Assembly: GCA_934662505.1 (NCBI GenBank)
Contig: CAKUKE010000003.1
Span: 124,001-188,000, forward strand
From: an uncultured Clostridia bacterium
GTDB lineage: Bacteria > Bacillota > Clostridia > Christensenellales > Aristaeellaceae
DNA: 64,000 nucleotides
Direction of reading: 5' to 3'
The notes beneath the pieces are model-generated. The model saw only the letters and a program-made list of their open reading frames with translations. It was not told the DNA's origin and ran no database searches. The position numbers and the translations under genes are program-made. This document shows positions 1 to 7,790 of the stretch, in pieces. Position 1 is the stretch's first letter. The number at the start of each line of letters is the position of its first letter.

Positions 1-1291
1 CCATGGTACCGAAGGTGATGATCTGGCACACCCGATCCGACCCGTACTTGCGGGTCACATAGTCGATGACCTCCTGCCGCCGCTCATAGCAGAAGTCCAT
101 GTCGATATCCGGCATGCTCACCCGCTCGGGGTTGAGGAACCGCTCGAATACCAGGTTGTATTTCAGGGGATCGAGCATGGTAATATTCAGGCAGTAGGCC
201 ACGATGCTGGCCGCGCCGCTGCCCCGCCCCGGCCCCACCATGATGCCCTGATCCTTGGCATACTTGACAAAATCCCATACGATGAGGAAGTAATCGTCGA
301 ACCCCATTTCGTGGATGACCCGCAGTTCATATTCCAGCCGTTCCCGGGCAGCCTCATCCTCCGCCGCGTAACGGGTGGAAAAGCCCTCCTCGCACAGCCC
401 CCGCAGCATATCCTGCGCGTCACGGAAACGGGGCTCCACGTCAAATTTCGGCAGATGCCGGGTCTCAAAATCAAAGTCCACCTGACAGCGCCGGGCAATT
501 TCCTCGCTGCGTTCGACCGCCTCGGGCAAGTCGGGAAACAGCGCACGCATTTCCGTTTCGCTCTTTACGTACAGTTCCCGGGTGTCCATGCGCATGCGGC
601 GGTCGTCGTCCAGCGTTTTGCCCGTCTGAATGCACATCAGCACTTCCTGTGCCTCGGCGTCCTTGCGCTGCTCATAGTGGCAGTCGTTGGTCGCCACCAG
701 CGGCACACCCGTGCGGCGGCTCATTTCCACCAGCCGGGGCAGCACGGTCTTTTCCTCGGCAATGCCGTGATCCATGATTTCGATATAGAAATGATCCGGT
801 CCGAACAGCGCCGACATGTCCCGCACGTACCTCTCCGCCTCGTCCCAACGCCCGTCCAGCAGCAGTTTGGGCAGGTCGCCGGAAAGGCAGGCCGTCAGGC
901 AGATCAGCCCCTCGTGATGCGCCCGGAGCAGCTGATAATCAATACGGGGTTTATAATAATAGCCCCGGGTAAAAGCCTGACTGTCCAGATACATCAGGTT
1001 GCGGTACCCCGTCTCGTTTTCGCACAGCAGGATCAGGTGGCTGTACTCTCTGGACAGCACCCGCTTATCGTCCATATCCGGGCAGACGTACATCTCGCAC
1101 CCGATCACCGGGTGCACCCCTTCCTTTTTGCAGGCACGGTAAAAATCCACCGCGCCGTAAAGCACCCCATGGTCGGTTACCGCGCATGCATCCATGCCCA
1201 GCGCCTTAATGCGCGCAGGCAGGGTACGGATGCGGCACGCGCCGTCCAGCAGCGAATACTCCGTATGCAGATGCAAATGTGCAAAGGCCAT
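1..1291 (-). CDS. dnaE: DNA polymerase III alpha subunit, 5' part (PHP domain and start of the polymerase core)
   Basis: This is the first ~430 residues of a replicative DNA polymerase; the gene runs off the left edge. The ATG at 1291 follows a GGGGGAGG ribosome site and opens with HLHLHTEYSLLDG, the PHP-domain start typical of DnaE. Further PHP motifs follow (AVTDHG, GCEMYV, ATNDCHY near residue 190). After about residue 360 comes the palm entry GPGRGSGAASIV, then PDIDMDFCYERR with catalytic aspartates. The order PHP first, with no exonuclease insertion, indicates DnaE rather than PolC. It acts in chromosome replication. It is transcribed alone and leftward, divergently from the VTT-domain/dnaD/dnaI operon, from a promoter at 1340-1368. 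Confidence 0.95.
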   Translation of the reverse strand, partial: MAFAHLHLHTEYSLLDGACRIRTLPARIKALGMDACAVTDHGVLYGAVDFYRACKKEGVHPVIGCEMYVCPDMDDKRVLSREYSHLILLCENETGYRNLMYLDSQAFTRGYYYKPRIDYQLLRAHHEGLICLTACLSGDLPKLLLDGRWDEAERYVRDMSALFGPDHFYIEIMDHGIAEEKTVLPRLVEMSRRTGVPLVATNDCHYEQRKDAEAQEVLMCIQTGKTLDDDRRMRMDTRELYVKSETEMRALFPDLPEAVERSEEIARRCQVDFDFETRHLPKFDVEPRFRDAQDMLRGLCEEGFSTRYAAEDEAARERLEYELRVIHEMGFDDYFLIVWDFVKYAKDQGIMVGPGRGSGAASIVAYCLNITMLDPLKYNLVFERFLNPERVSMPDIDMDFCYERRQEVIDYVTRKYGSDRVCQIITFGTM

Positions 1292-1339
1292 GTTCGTCCT
1301 CCCCCGCCGCTTTTCCCCGGCGTACAGCTTCCCTTGTAC

Positions 1340-1368
1340 ATTATAGCTTTTTTTACCCGTCTGCGCAA
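1340..1368 (-). promoter_or_regulatory. Predicted vegetative promoter of dnaE
   Basis: On the minus strand, TTGCGC (-35) and TATAAT (-10) are 17 bp apart, about 40 nt upstream of the dnaE start. Visual match only. Confidence 0.6.
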
Positions 1369-1386
1369 TCTTTACAAAACGTAAAC

Positions 1387-1415
1387 TTTTCAAACCTTCC
1401 CAATCATGATATACT
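1387..1415 (+). promoter_or_regulatory. Predicted promoter of the VTT-protein/dnaD/dnaI operon
   Basis: TTTTCA and TATACT are separated by 17 bp, and a TG dinucleotide lies just before the -10 (extended -10). It is followed by about 115 nt of leader before the ATG at 1530. Confidence 0.5.
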
Positions 1416-1529
1416 ATCATGAAAAGGAGCAGCGGCACTGTTTTTTCCTGCCGGAAGAAGAACCTTCCGTTCCTTTTGAAGCCGGGTTGCCTTATTTTGC
1501 GGTTTTCCGCTGTACGGAGGATATTTTTT

Positions 1530-2288
1530 ATGAACAATTCGCCTGACCGCAGGCTTCGCCATCGCAAAATCGTGTCCCTCGTCTCCATCGCCATCCTGAT
1601 CGTCCTGTTTACGTTGATCGGCATTTTTGTAGGCCGGCCGCTGGTCAAAACCTTCCGCGAGCCTCAGGTCTTCCGCACGTGGATCGCCGACAAGGGGGTT
1701 TGGGGCAAGCTGGCCATGGCGGGCATTATGATGCTGCAGATCGTGGTGGCGCTCCTTCCCGGCGAGCCCTTTGAGCTGGGCGCAGGCTATGCCTTTGGCG
1801 CTGTGGAGGGAACGGTGCTGTGCCTGCTGGGCAGTCTGACCGCCAGTGCGCTGGTCTTCGCCGTGGTGCGCAAATGGGGAACAAATGTGGTGGAGCTGTT
1901 TTTCGACACCCAGAAGATTCGCTCCTTCTCCTTTCTGCACAACGCCAAGCAGCTGGATCTGCTGGTTTTCATCCTGTTTCTCATCCCGGGCACGCCGAAG
2001 GATCTGCTGACCTACGTGATCGGCCTGACGCCCATGCGCATGAGCACTTTCCTGCTTTTATCCACGGTTGCCCGTATCCCGTCGGTGGTCTCCTCTACCG
2101 TCACCGGCAGCATGATGGGGCAGCAGCGGTACACCGTTGCTGCCATCGTATACGGCATCACAGGCGTTCTGACCCTGATCTGCATCATTCTCTATCGCCG
2201 GCAGATCATCCTGAACCGCAGGGCGGCCGCCAGTGAAAAAGCCGCCCCGTCCACAGAAGATGAACGAAAGGACGGCGCCCATGTTTAA
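1530..2288 (+). CDS. TVP38/TMEM64-family (VTT/SNARE-associated domain) membrane protein
   Basis: A polytopic inner-membrane protein of 252 residues. I chose the ATG at 1530, preceded by CGGAGG at 1515-1520, over an upstream ATG at 1419 whose extra 37 residues look non-coding. There is a hydrophobic segment near residues 16-35, then the family core LPGEPFELGAGYAFG and a second conserved block with LFLIPGTPKDLLTYVIGL, followed by a C-terminal transmembrane helix. The VTT family includes DedA and eukaryotic scramblase-like proteins; bacterial members are linked to membrane lipid homeostasis, but the substrate here is unknown. Its last 8 bases overlap the dnaD-like gene, so the two are probably translationally coupled. 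Confidence 0.85.
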   Translation: MNNSPDRRLRHRKIVSLVSIAILIVLFTLIGIFVGRPLVKTFREPQVFRTWIADKGVWGKLAMAGIMMLQIVVALLPGEPFELGAGYAFGAVEGTVLCLLGSLTASALVFAVVRKWGTNVVELFFDTQKIRSFSFLHNAKQLDLLVFILFLIPGTPKDLLTYVIGLTPMRMSTFLLLSTVARIPSVVSSTVTGSMMGQQRYTVAAIVYGITGVLTLICIILYRRQIILNRRAAASEKAAPSTEDERKDGAHV

Positions 2289-3747
2289 ACGCGACGATGC
2301 TGCCCGCGCCTTCGGCGTAACGCCGGTGGAAAACCTGTTCATTCAGGAATACCTGCCCGCCGCCAGAGGCGACTATGTAAAGGTCTACCTGTGGGGGCTG
2401 TATCAGACCCAGTCCCCCAGCGACGAATACGGCGTGCCGGAAATGGCCAAGGAACTGGAATTGACCGTGCCCGAGGTGGAAGCCGCGCTGCGGTACTGGG
2501 AACGCCGGGGGCTGGTCTGCCGCTATTCCGCCGAGCCGGAAGCCTATCATTTTTATTCGCCCCTCCAGCGTCTGCACACCGGCCAGTTGCGGGATGAAGC
2601 GGACAGCGCCTACGCTGACTTTGCTGAAAGCGTGTACGCCATGTTCGGGGACAAGCGGAAGGTACGCCCGGCCGAAATTGCCCGCGCATGGGAATGGGTG
2701 CAGGATATGGGGCTGCGTCCCGAGGCAGTGCTGCTGCTCCTGTCCCACTGCATGGACACCATGCGCAGCCAGTTTTCCTTCAAAAAAGCCGAATCGCTGG
2801 CCGCCGCCATGGCGGATCAGAAAGCCGTCACCGCGGAGGATGCCGAGGTTTTTCTCCGGCAGGAGCTGTCCATCCGTCAGGGCGCGCAGGGCGTGGTGCG
2901 GTATCTGGGCGGCATGGGACGGCTGCCCAGCGAGCCGGAGGTAGCGCTCTACCGCAAATGGCGGGTGGAATGGCAGTTTTCCGAAGCCGCCGTGCTTTCG
3001 GCCTGTCAGGAAACGGCCAAGGGGGTCAAGCCTTCCTTTGCTTATGTGGACAAGGTTTTGTCCGGACTGCGGGAACGCTCCGACGGCCGCAGCGGCGCGG
3101 CAGTGGAAAAGCAGCTGCTTTCCGACGCCGCGGAAAACGAGCAGGTAAAGGAGCTGATGCAGCGCCTCCAGCCGGACACATCCTTCGTCATTGCGCAGAA
3201 TTTCTACCGTCAGTGGCGCAGAACCTTTTCCCACCCCGTCCTTCTGCTGGCTGCCGGCGAGTGTGCCGGGCTGCGCCGGGACAAAATGGAAAAAATGGAT
3301 CAGCTGCTTGCCTCCTGGCAGGATAAAGGGCTGGTCGACGAGACCGCCGTCCGGGAATATCTGGATAAGATTCATCAGGTGAATGCCGGCCTGCGCGCCG
3401 TATACGCCGCCTGCGACTATGACGGCCGCCCGACCGCCCGGGATCGGGAACTGTACGAAACCTGGCAGCGTTGGGGCATGGGACAGGATGTGCTGCTGCT
3501 GGCCGCCCGGGAAACCCGGGGCGTGGAGCGGAACAAGCTGGCATACCTGAACGCAGTTCTGACCCGCTGGCACGATCAGGGGGTGACGACCGCCGCCGAT
3601 GCGCAGGCGCAGCTGAGCGCCCGCCCCGAACGACCCGCCGGCAGGCAGGTATCGGCGCAGCAGTACACCCAGCGAGAGTACACCGAGGAAGAAATGTCCG
3701 CCGCCGCGCTGGACGTGTTGGAGGAGGCAAAGAAGCTCAATGGATAA
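2281..3747 (+). CDS. dnaD: DnaD-domain replication initiation protein
   Basis: A 488-residue protein related to primosomal DnaD/DnaB. Its place directly before a helicase-loader ATPase supports a role in bringing replicative helicase to the origin. The start at 2281 has GAAAGGA upstream and overlaps the preceding gene. The N-terminal ~100 residues look like a winged helix (MAKELELTVPEVEAALRYWERRGLV). Three DnaB_2/DnaD-like helical repeats follow, each ending in a pattern like LLASWQDKGL; clear copies lie near residues 275-370 and 370-455. B. subtilis DnaD has one such domain and DnaB two, so this protein resembles DnaB more in layout. It overlaps dnaI by 8 nt. Confidence 0.85.
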   Translation: MFKRDDAARAFGVTPVENLFIQEYLPAARGDYVKVYLWGLYQTQSPSDEYGVPEMAKELELTVPEVEAALRYWERRGLVCRYSAEPEAYHFYSPLQRLHTGQLRDEADSAYADFAESVYAMFGDKRKVRPAEIARAWEWVQDMGLRPEAVLLLLSHCMDTMRSQFSFKKAESLAAAMADQKAVTAEDAEVFLRQELSIRQGAQGVVRYLGGMGRLPSEPEVALYRKWRVEWQFSEAAVLSACQETAKGVKPSFAYVDKVLSGLRERSDGRSGAAVEKQLLSDAAENEQVKELMQRLQPDTSFVIAQNFYRQWRRTFSHPVLLLAAGECAGLRRDKMEKMDQLLASWQDKGLVDETAVREYLDKIHQVNAGLRAVYAACDYDGRPTARDRELYETWQRWGMGQDVLLLAARETRGVERNKLAYLNAVLTRWHDQGVTTAADAQAQLSARPERPAGRQVSAQQYTQREYTEEEMSAAALDVLEEAKKLNG

Positions 3748-4708
3748 TCAGCTCTACCGTCAGGTCATGGATCTGTACCGTACCCGGCAGGAGACCAACT
3801 GGCGCATCGAACAGCAGCGGAAGGACGAAGTATTTGCCGCCCACCCCGACATCGCCGCACTGGCCGCGCACCGGCACGACCTGATTCTGAAAGGCGTCGC
3901 CAGCATTTTTCAGCAGGTGCCGCAGGGCGATCTGGAGACCCTGATGGCGGATTACAACCGGCAGATTCGCCAGAAGCTGTCAGATTACGGCTATCCGGAG
4001 GACTACCTCGCGCCCGTCTACACCTGCACCCTTTGCCGGGACACCGGTTTTGTGGGCGACACGGTTCGTCAGGAGTGCGCCTGCTTCCGGCGCGCCTATG
4101 CGCAGGCGCTCTCGGCGCAGAGCGGCGAAGAAAGCCGGGAGGACACCTTTGAGCGCTTTGACCTCACCCTCTTTCCGGATACCCCCCTGCCCGGGCAGAC
4201 CGTCTCCCAACGGGCATGCATGCAGGTCATCCGCACGCGGTGCGAACGCTTTGCTGACACCTATCCGGCAGGAGAAGCCTGCAACCTGCTGCTGCATGGG
4301 GGCAGCGGGCTGGGCAAAACGTATCTGATGCACTGCATCGCCAACCGGGTCACCCGCCGCGGGCTGGAGGCGGTGTACGTCACCTCCTACGAGCTGCTCA
4401 ATCAGCTGCGGAACGCCTACTTCCGGGGCAATGGTCAGGACGACGCCTTCTTCTCCGAATGTCAGCTGCTCCTGATCGACGATCTGGGCATGGAGCCCCT
4501 CTTTGAAAATGTAACCGTCGAGTTGTTTTATAACCTGCTCAACCAGCGGGTCAACCGCGCACTGGGCACGGTGGTCAGCACGAATCTGAACCGTGTGGAG
4601 CTGAAAAAACGGTATACGGAGCGCTTCACTTCCCGTCTGCTGGACACGCGCACCTGTCTGGATCTCCCCTTTTACGGGGAAGACGTGCGCACCCTGCGGC
4701 GGTCGTAA
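3740..4708 (+). CDS. dnaI: Helicase-loader AAA+ ATPase (DnaI/DnaC type)
   Basis: A 322-residue AAA+ ATPase expected to load the replicative helicase with the DnaD-like protein encoded just upstream. Seen in the sequence: an N-terminal helical region, a Cys cluster C96-x2-C99 and C113-x-C115 consistent with the zinc site of DnaI, Walker A GGSGLGKT at 186-193, and Walker B LLLIDDLG at 242-249. Sensor/arginine-finger residues lie in RVELKKRYTERFTSRL. The size matches DnaI (about 311). The gene overlaps dnaD by 8 nt and is the last of the operon, followed by a strong terminator at 4755-4786. Confidence 0.9.
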   Translation: MDNQLYRQVMDLYRTRQETNWRIEQQRKDEVFAAHPDIAALAAHRHDLILKGVASIFQQVPQGDLETLMADYNRQIRQKLSDYGYPEDYLAPVYTCTLCRDTGFVGDTVRQECACFRRAYAQALSAQSGEESREDTFERFDLTLFPDTPLPGQTVSQRACMQVIRTRCERFADTYPAGEACNLLLHGGSGLGKTYLMHCIANRVTRRGLEAVYVTSYELLNQLRNAYFRGNGQDDAFFSECQLLLIDDLGMEPLFENVTVELFYNLLNQRVNRALGTVVSTNLNRVELKKRYTERFTSRLLDTRTCLDLPFYGEDVRTLRRS

Positions 4709-4754
4709 TGCTTCAGGCCCGCTCGTTATCGCAGGTTGATAAAAACCGCTCAGC

Positions 4755-4786
4755 AAAAAAGCCGTCCATCTCGGACGGCTTTTTTT
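4755..4786 (+). terminator. Intrinsic terminator of the dnaD-dnaI operon
   Basis: A perfect GCCGTCC/GGACGGC stem, extended by A/T pairs, with a 5-nt loop, followed by seven T residues. Confidence 0.9.
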
Positions 4787-4902
4787 GAACGCAGTCTTTC
4801 ATGCGCAGCACACGGCTGCATGCATCATAAGGCAGACAACACCTGCATCAGAATCTGTTCACAGCATATTCGTTTCCGGCCGTTCACGGGCGTGCCACAC
4901 TG

Positions 4903-4928
4903 AAAACGCGGCATGTTTTCATGCCGCG
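4903..4928 (-). terminator. Intrinsic terminator after mntP
   Basis: On the minus strand a 9-bp perfect stem (CGCGGCATG/CATGCCGCG) with an AAAA loop is followed by TTTTC, about 35 nt past the mntP stop. Confidence 0.75.
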
Positions 4929-4960
4929 GCGTGTCCGCGACGCGTTCCGCTCCCTGCGCA

Positions 4961-5521
4961 TCAGAACACGCCCAGATGCTCCAGCAAAATTTTCAGACCC
5001 AGCAGAATCAGAATGATGCCGCCGGTCAGCTCGGCCTTTTTCTGATAGCGGTCGCCGAACAGGCTGCCGATCTTGATGCCCGCAGCGGACAAAAGAAAGG
5101 TGACCGTGCCAATGATCGCCATGCTGACGGTCAGGTTGGCGCCCACGAAGGCCAGCGATATGCCTACCGCCAGCGCATCGATGCTGGTCGCAATGGCCAG
5201 CAGCAGCATGGTTTTAAAGTCCATGGACGCATTGCCGTCGTCTTCTTCCTTCCCGAAGGCCTCCCGCACCATGTTGACGCCGATCAGCGCCAGCAGGCCG
5301 AAGGCCACCCAATGGTCGTACGCCTGAATGCTCTCGCTGAAGGCGCTGCCCAGCAAATAACCGATGAGGGGCATGAGCATCTGGAACCCGCCGAACCATG
5401 CGCCGGCGATGGCCATATGCTTCAGTTTGACGTTTTTCAGCGCCAGCCCTTTGCAGATGGAAACGGCAAAGGCGTCCATGGACAGGCCGACGGCCAGCAG
5501 CAGCAGCTCAATAAAACTCAC
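4961..5521 (-). CDS. mntP: Manganese efflux pump MntP
   Basis: A 186-residue inner-membrane protein of the MntP/YebN family, which exports Mn2+ and protects against manganese overload. The two inverted halves each carry the family Asp motif: GLSMDAFAVSICKG near residues 13-26 and ATSIDALAVGISLAF near residues 110-124. About six transmembrane helices are evident and the length matches the family. The start has a GGAGAGAG ribosome site. The 5' leader holds a manganese riboswitch (5625-5710) and a terminator (5581-5640), so expression should rise when Mn2+ is high. This independent regulatory match makes the assignment strong. Confidence 0.95.
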   Translation of the reverse strand: MSFIELLLLAVGLSMDAFAVSICKGLALKNVKLKHMAIAGAWFGGFQMLMPLIGYLLGSAFSESIQAYDHWVAFGLLALIGVNMVREAFGKEEDDGNASMDFKTMLLLAIATSIDALAVGISLAFVGANLTVSMAIIGTVTFLLSAAGIKIGSLFGDRYQKKAELTGGIILILLGLKILLEHLGVF

Positions 5522-5580
5522 GTTTCTCTCTCCTTACGCATTCCGCCCTCCGCTTTTCGGGGGGTTCATGAGATGTGGAT

Positions 5581-5640
5581 AACAAAAAACAGCGAGACCA
5601 TTCTGCACCCGTCTGGATGCACAAGTGAGTCTCGCTGTTT
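5581..5640 (-). terminator. Riboswitch-controlled terminator in the mntP leader
   Basis: On the minus strand a 12-bp stem (AAACAGCGAGAC with GTCTCGCTGTTT) runs into TTTTTTGTT. A small inner hairpin (TGCA arms) lies in the loop. The left arm contains the conserved GCGAGA stretch of the Mn aptamer, so aptamer folding and terminator folding exclude each other. Confidence 0.85.
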
Positions 5641-5710
5641 CAGATCAGGCCGGGCGCTGCGCGCCAGTATGTCGAACCAGATCACGGATACCCGTCAGCT
5701 ACTCCCTCAC
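5625..5710 (-). promoter_or_regulatory. Manganese riboswitch aptamer (yybP-ykoY class) of mntP
   Basis: On the minus strand the aptamer begins with P1 GTGAG at 5710, directly followed by the hallmark GGAGTAGC loop. It contains the second hallmark GACATAC at about 5671-5665, then AGCGAGA and the closing P1 strand CTCAC ending at 5625. These are the conserved elements of the yybP-ykoY class, which senses Mn2+. The closing side overlaps the terminator arm, so bound Mn2+ should block termination (an ON switch). The aptamer starts only 37 nt after the yajC stop, so the leader may be fed by readthrough from yajC; I see no convincing promoter in between. Confidence 0.9.
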
Positions 5711-5747
5711 GGGGAAGTTTATGCCGCAAGGGCATGGAAAAGACGGT

Positions 5748-6128
5748 TTACGCCAGAGTCTCGCCGTCGTTTTCCACGGATACTTCTTCCACGCCGCGGA
5801 TGGCCCAGCGGGCAAACACCATTTCGGTGCGCTGGCTGCCGACGGACAGGGTGATGGTGTCGTCGCGGATGCTGGTGATGGTGCCATAGATGCCGCCAAT
5901 GGTGGTCACACGGTCGCCGGGCTTCAGGGCATTGAGCATTTCCTTGACCTGCTTATCCTTTTTCCGCTGGGGACGGATCAGCATAAAGTAAAACACGGCG
6001 ATCATCATCACGATCATCACGCCGTAGGAGATCAGCGTAGCAGTGGGGTTCGCAGCGGCCTCAGTGGAACCGGCAGCCGAAGCAGTTTCAGCCGCAGCGG
6101 CGGCGATACCGAACAGTTTCTCCATCAT
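5748..6128 (-). CDS. yajC: Preprotein translocase accessory subunit YajC
   Basis: A 126-residue single-pass membrane protein that associates with SecDF-YidC at the Sec translocon. The ATG at 6128 has AAAGGCAGGA 8 nt upstream; an upstream in-frame ATG at 6164 lacks a ribosome site. A short Ala-rich N-terminal segment precedes the transmembrane helix (LISYGVMIVMMIAVFYFMLI, about residues 33-52), then the family signature RPQRKKDKQ and GDRVTTIGGIYGTI. Its usual partners secD/secF are not in this window. It has its own promoter at 6172-6200. Confidence 0.93.
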   Translation of the reverse strand: MMEKLFGIAAAAAETASAAGSTEAAANPTATLISYGVMIVMMIAVFYFMLIRPQRKKDKQVKEMLNALKPGDRVTTIGGIYGTITSIRDDTITLSVGSQRTEMVFARWAIRGVEEVSVENDGETLA

Positions 6129-6171
6129 GATTACAGTCCTGCCTTTCAAAGCTTCAAACTTCAACGCTATT

Positions 6172-6200
6172 ATTATACCGCGCTTTCAGGCATCTGTAAA
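6172..6200 (-). promoter_or_regulatory. Predicted promoter of yajC
   Basis: Minus-strand TTTACA and TATAAT separated by 17 bp, about 44 nt upstream of the yajC start codon. Confidence 0.7.
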
Positions 6201-6331
6201 GAGCTTTTCGCGTGAAAATCAAGGCAGAACTGCGTCATTTTTCTTTTCATACATGCAAACACGCCGCAGCCGGCACATCTGCCGGTACATGCAGGGCGGC
6301 AACTGGTACCCACCCAGGTCAGACACACCAT
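6173..6331 (-). CDS. Possible Cys-rich small ORF upstream of yajC (doubtful)
   Basis: A 52-codon reading frame holds seven Cys codons, six in residues 3-27 with the pattern TSC-x2-AC-x3-C-x2-C-x4-C. The Cys spacing recalls SCIFF-type precursor peptides, which in some Clostridia lie near yajC. Against it: no good ribosome site before the ATG, no radical-SAM maturase nearby, and its 3' end coincides with the yajC promoter. It fills most of the otherwise empty 6129-6435 interval; an imperfect hairpin (CCGGCA/TGCCGG) near 6265-6290 lies inside it. Confidence 0.15.
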   Translation of the reverse strand: MVCLTWVGTSCRPACTGRCAGCGVFACMKRKMTQFCLDFHAKSSLQMPESAV

Positions 6332-6435
6332 TTCTGGTGCGCCCGGCTTACCTGTCGACTCGCCGGTTATGCTGATGGATTCCCTGATAAAAGCCAGCCG
6401 TATCCGCGCACCGCCGGAAAAGCCGCCGCAGCGCT

Positions 6436-6756
6436 TCACACCGCCTGCGCCCGCAGACGGTAACCGAAGCGATAAATGGTTTCGATGCAGGTAAAGCCCA
6501 GCTTGCGCCGCAGCCGCTGCACATGCACATCCACCGTTCGGGTTTCCCCCGGGCATGCGTACCCCCACGCATCCCGCAAAAGCTGCTCGCGGGAAACGGG
6601 GCAGTCCACGTGCTGCGCCAGCTCCTGCAGCAGAGAAAATTCCTGCTGGGTCAGTTCACAGAGTTCACCGTCAATATAAGCACGGCAGCTTTGTTCATCA
6701 ATGGTCAGGGTCTGCATGTTTCCCTGCTCGGGCTTTAGAGCCAGCAATGTGCTCAT
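6436..6756 (-). CDS. Stand-alone OmpR/PhoB-type winged-helix DNA-binding protein
   Basis: A 106-residue protein that is essentially one C-terminal effector domain of an OmpR-family response regulator, with no receiver domain and no sensor kinase nearby. Diagnostic features: LTQQEFSLLQELAQH, SREQLLRDAWG, then the recognition helix TRTVDVHVQRLRRKLG and the wing IETIYRFGYRL. The ATG at 6756 has AGGTGAGG just upstream; a GTG three codons earlier is an alternative. With no phosphorylation domain, activity is probably set by its level or by a partner. The target is unknown. It is divergent from the Myb-like gene at 6936. Confidence 0.85.
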   Translation of the reverse strand: MSTLLALKPEQGNMQTLTIDEQSCRAYIDGELCELTQQEFSLLQELAQHVDCPVSREQLLRDAWGYACPGETRTVDVHVQRLRRKLGFTCIETIYRFGYRLRAQAV

Positions 6757-6935
6757 GTTCCTCACCTCACCTATATAGACGAATGAGAAACGCTTTTTGT
6801 TCCGCTTTTTTTAAAAAAGATGTCACAAAGTATTTCGAAACTTTTTTTTTCTTTCTCTGACGCGTATATCTTCCCTGCTGACCGTGCATATTATGTTCGC
6901 AGAGGGTGTATAGAACCGGAAAGGGGATCGAGGTT

Positions 6936-7667
6936 ATGACGGAAGTCAAGGGTCGCGCCGGGTGGCGTCAGGAGGAAATCGACAGCCTGTGGAGCGAAAT
7001 TCATCGAGCGTCCGCGGAGGGAGAGCCCCTGCGCGGCGTATTTGAAAAAATGGGCGCCACGCTGGGCAGGAAACCCAACAGCGTCCGCAATTTCTATTAT
7101 ATGCAGCTTCGGGGGCAGGCGCCGGACGAGCTGCGGCGCGCCGCACCGTTTCAAACCTTTTCGCAGGACGAAATCCATCAGCTGCTCCGCAGCGTACTGA
7201 CCGCCCGAGGACAGGGTCAGTCCGTCCGCGCCTGCGTCATGTCCCTGTCGGGCGGCAACCGTCAGAAAATGCTGCGCCTCCAGAACAAATACCGCTCCGT
7301 CCTTCGCAAGCGGCCGGATCTGATCTGCGAAGTTGCTCAGGAACTGACGGCTGAAGGGATCCCCTGCGCCGCACCCCTTCCCCGTACCGACCGTACCAGT
7401 TCGGCCGCCTCCCCTGCCGCCTGCGAAGATCATGACATGCAAACGCTCATGGAAGCCGCCCTGTCCCTGCTCAGGCGCGCACAGGATCCCAAAGGCGACC
7501 GCATGCGGGTGCAGCGGGATATGGCACTGATGCAGCTCGAGGAGATACAGCAGGCCGCCAAGGCCCTTGTGCTCTGCTGCAAGGAATGGTGCGTTGCCAA
7601 CCCGGACGACGGGGCATCCAGCGAGATGGTCGCCTGTCTGTCTCGGGTGGAAAATCTGTGCGGCTAA
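6936..7667 (+). CDS. Myb/SANT-like DNA-binding protein of unknown function
   Basis: A 243-residue protein. The N-terminal ~65 residues look like a Myb-like helix-turn-helix (GWRQEEIDSLWSEI ... VFEKMGATLGRKPNSVRNFYY) of the kind found in RsfA-type and other clostridial regulators. A second helical block follows (TFSQDEIHQLLRSVL ... NRQKMLRLQNKYRSVL) that may be another DNA-binding unit. After a Ser/Pro/Ala linker there is a helical C-terminus. I chose the ATG at 6936, preceded by AAGGGGATCGAGG; a GTG at 6906 is possible. Function is unknown. It is monocistronic and followed by tandem repeats and a terminator. Confidence 0.75.
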   Translation: MTEVKGRAGWRQEEIDSLWSEIHRASAEGEPLRGVFEKMGATLGRKPNSVRNFYYMQLRGQAPDELRRAAPFQTFSQDEIHQLLRSVLTARGQGQSVRACVMSLSGGNRQKMLRLQNKYRSVLRKRPDLICEVAQELTAEGIPCAAPLPRTDRTSSAASPAACEDHDMQTLMEAALSLLRRAQDPKGDRMRVQRDMALMQLEEIQQAAKALVLCCKEWCVANPDDGASSEMVACLSRVENLCG

Positions 7668-7744
7668 GGTGTGGTCGCCTGTTTACGCATAAATCACGGT
7701 CGTGTATTTGCACGTAAATCGTGGCCGTTTGTTTGTGCGTAAAA
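7662..7744 (+). repeat. Imperfect 25-bp tandem repeat, about 3.3 units, starting at the stop codon
   Basis: Units at 7682-7706 and 7707-7731 share the frame TTT-x-C-x-C-x-TAAATC-x-(T/C)GG-x-CGT, with a partial unit before (7662-7681) and after (7732-7744). Each unit carries a CGT/GTAAA-like core. The array begins on the stop codon of the Myb-like gene and ends in the terminator stem. Confidence 0.7.
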
Positions 7745-7779
7745 AGAGAGCCTGCGCGTTTGCGCAGGCTCCTTTTTTA
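7740..7779. terminator. Bidirectional intrinsic terminator between converging genes
   Basis: An 11-bp stem (GAGCCTGCGC/GCGCAGGCTC) with a TTT-type loop is flanked by A-rich and T-rich tracts on both sides. It serves the Myb-like gene (plus) and the solute-binding protein gene (minus). Confidence 0.9.
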
Positions 7780-7790
7780 CCAGTCAGGAA

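Noticed and set aside
311..1384. Long plus-strand ORF (357 codons) opposite dnaE
   Set aside because: It is the mirror frame of a gene with strong DnaE motifs; its His/Gln/Val-rich composition is typical of antisense frames in GC-rich DNA.
1419..1529. N-terminal extension of the VTT-domain protein
   Set aside because: The ATG at 1530 has a good ribosome site and begins the natural protein; the 37 extra codons lie in the leader next to the promoter.
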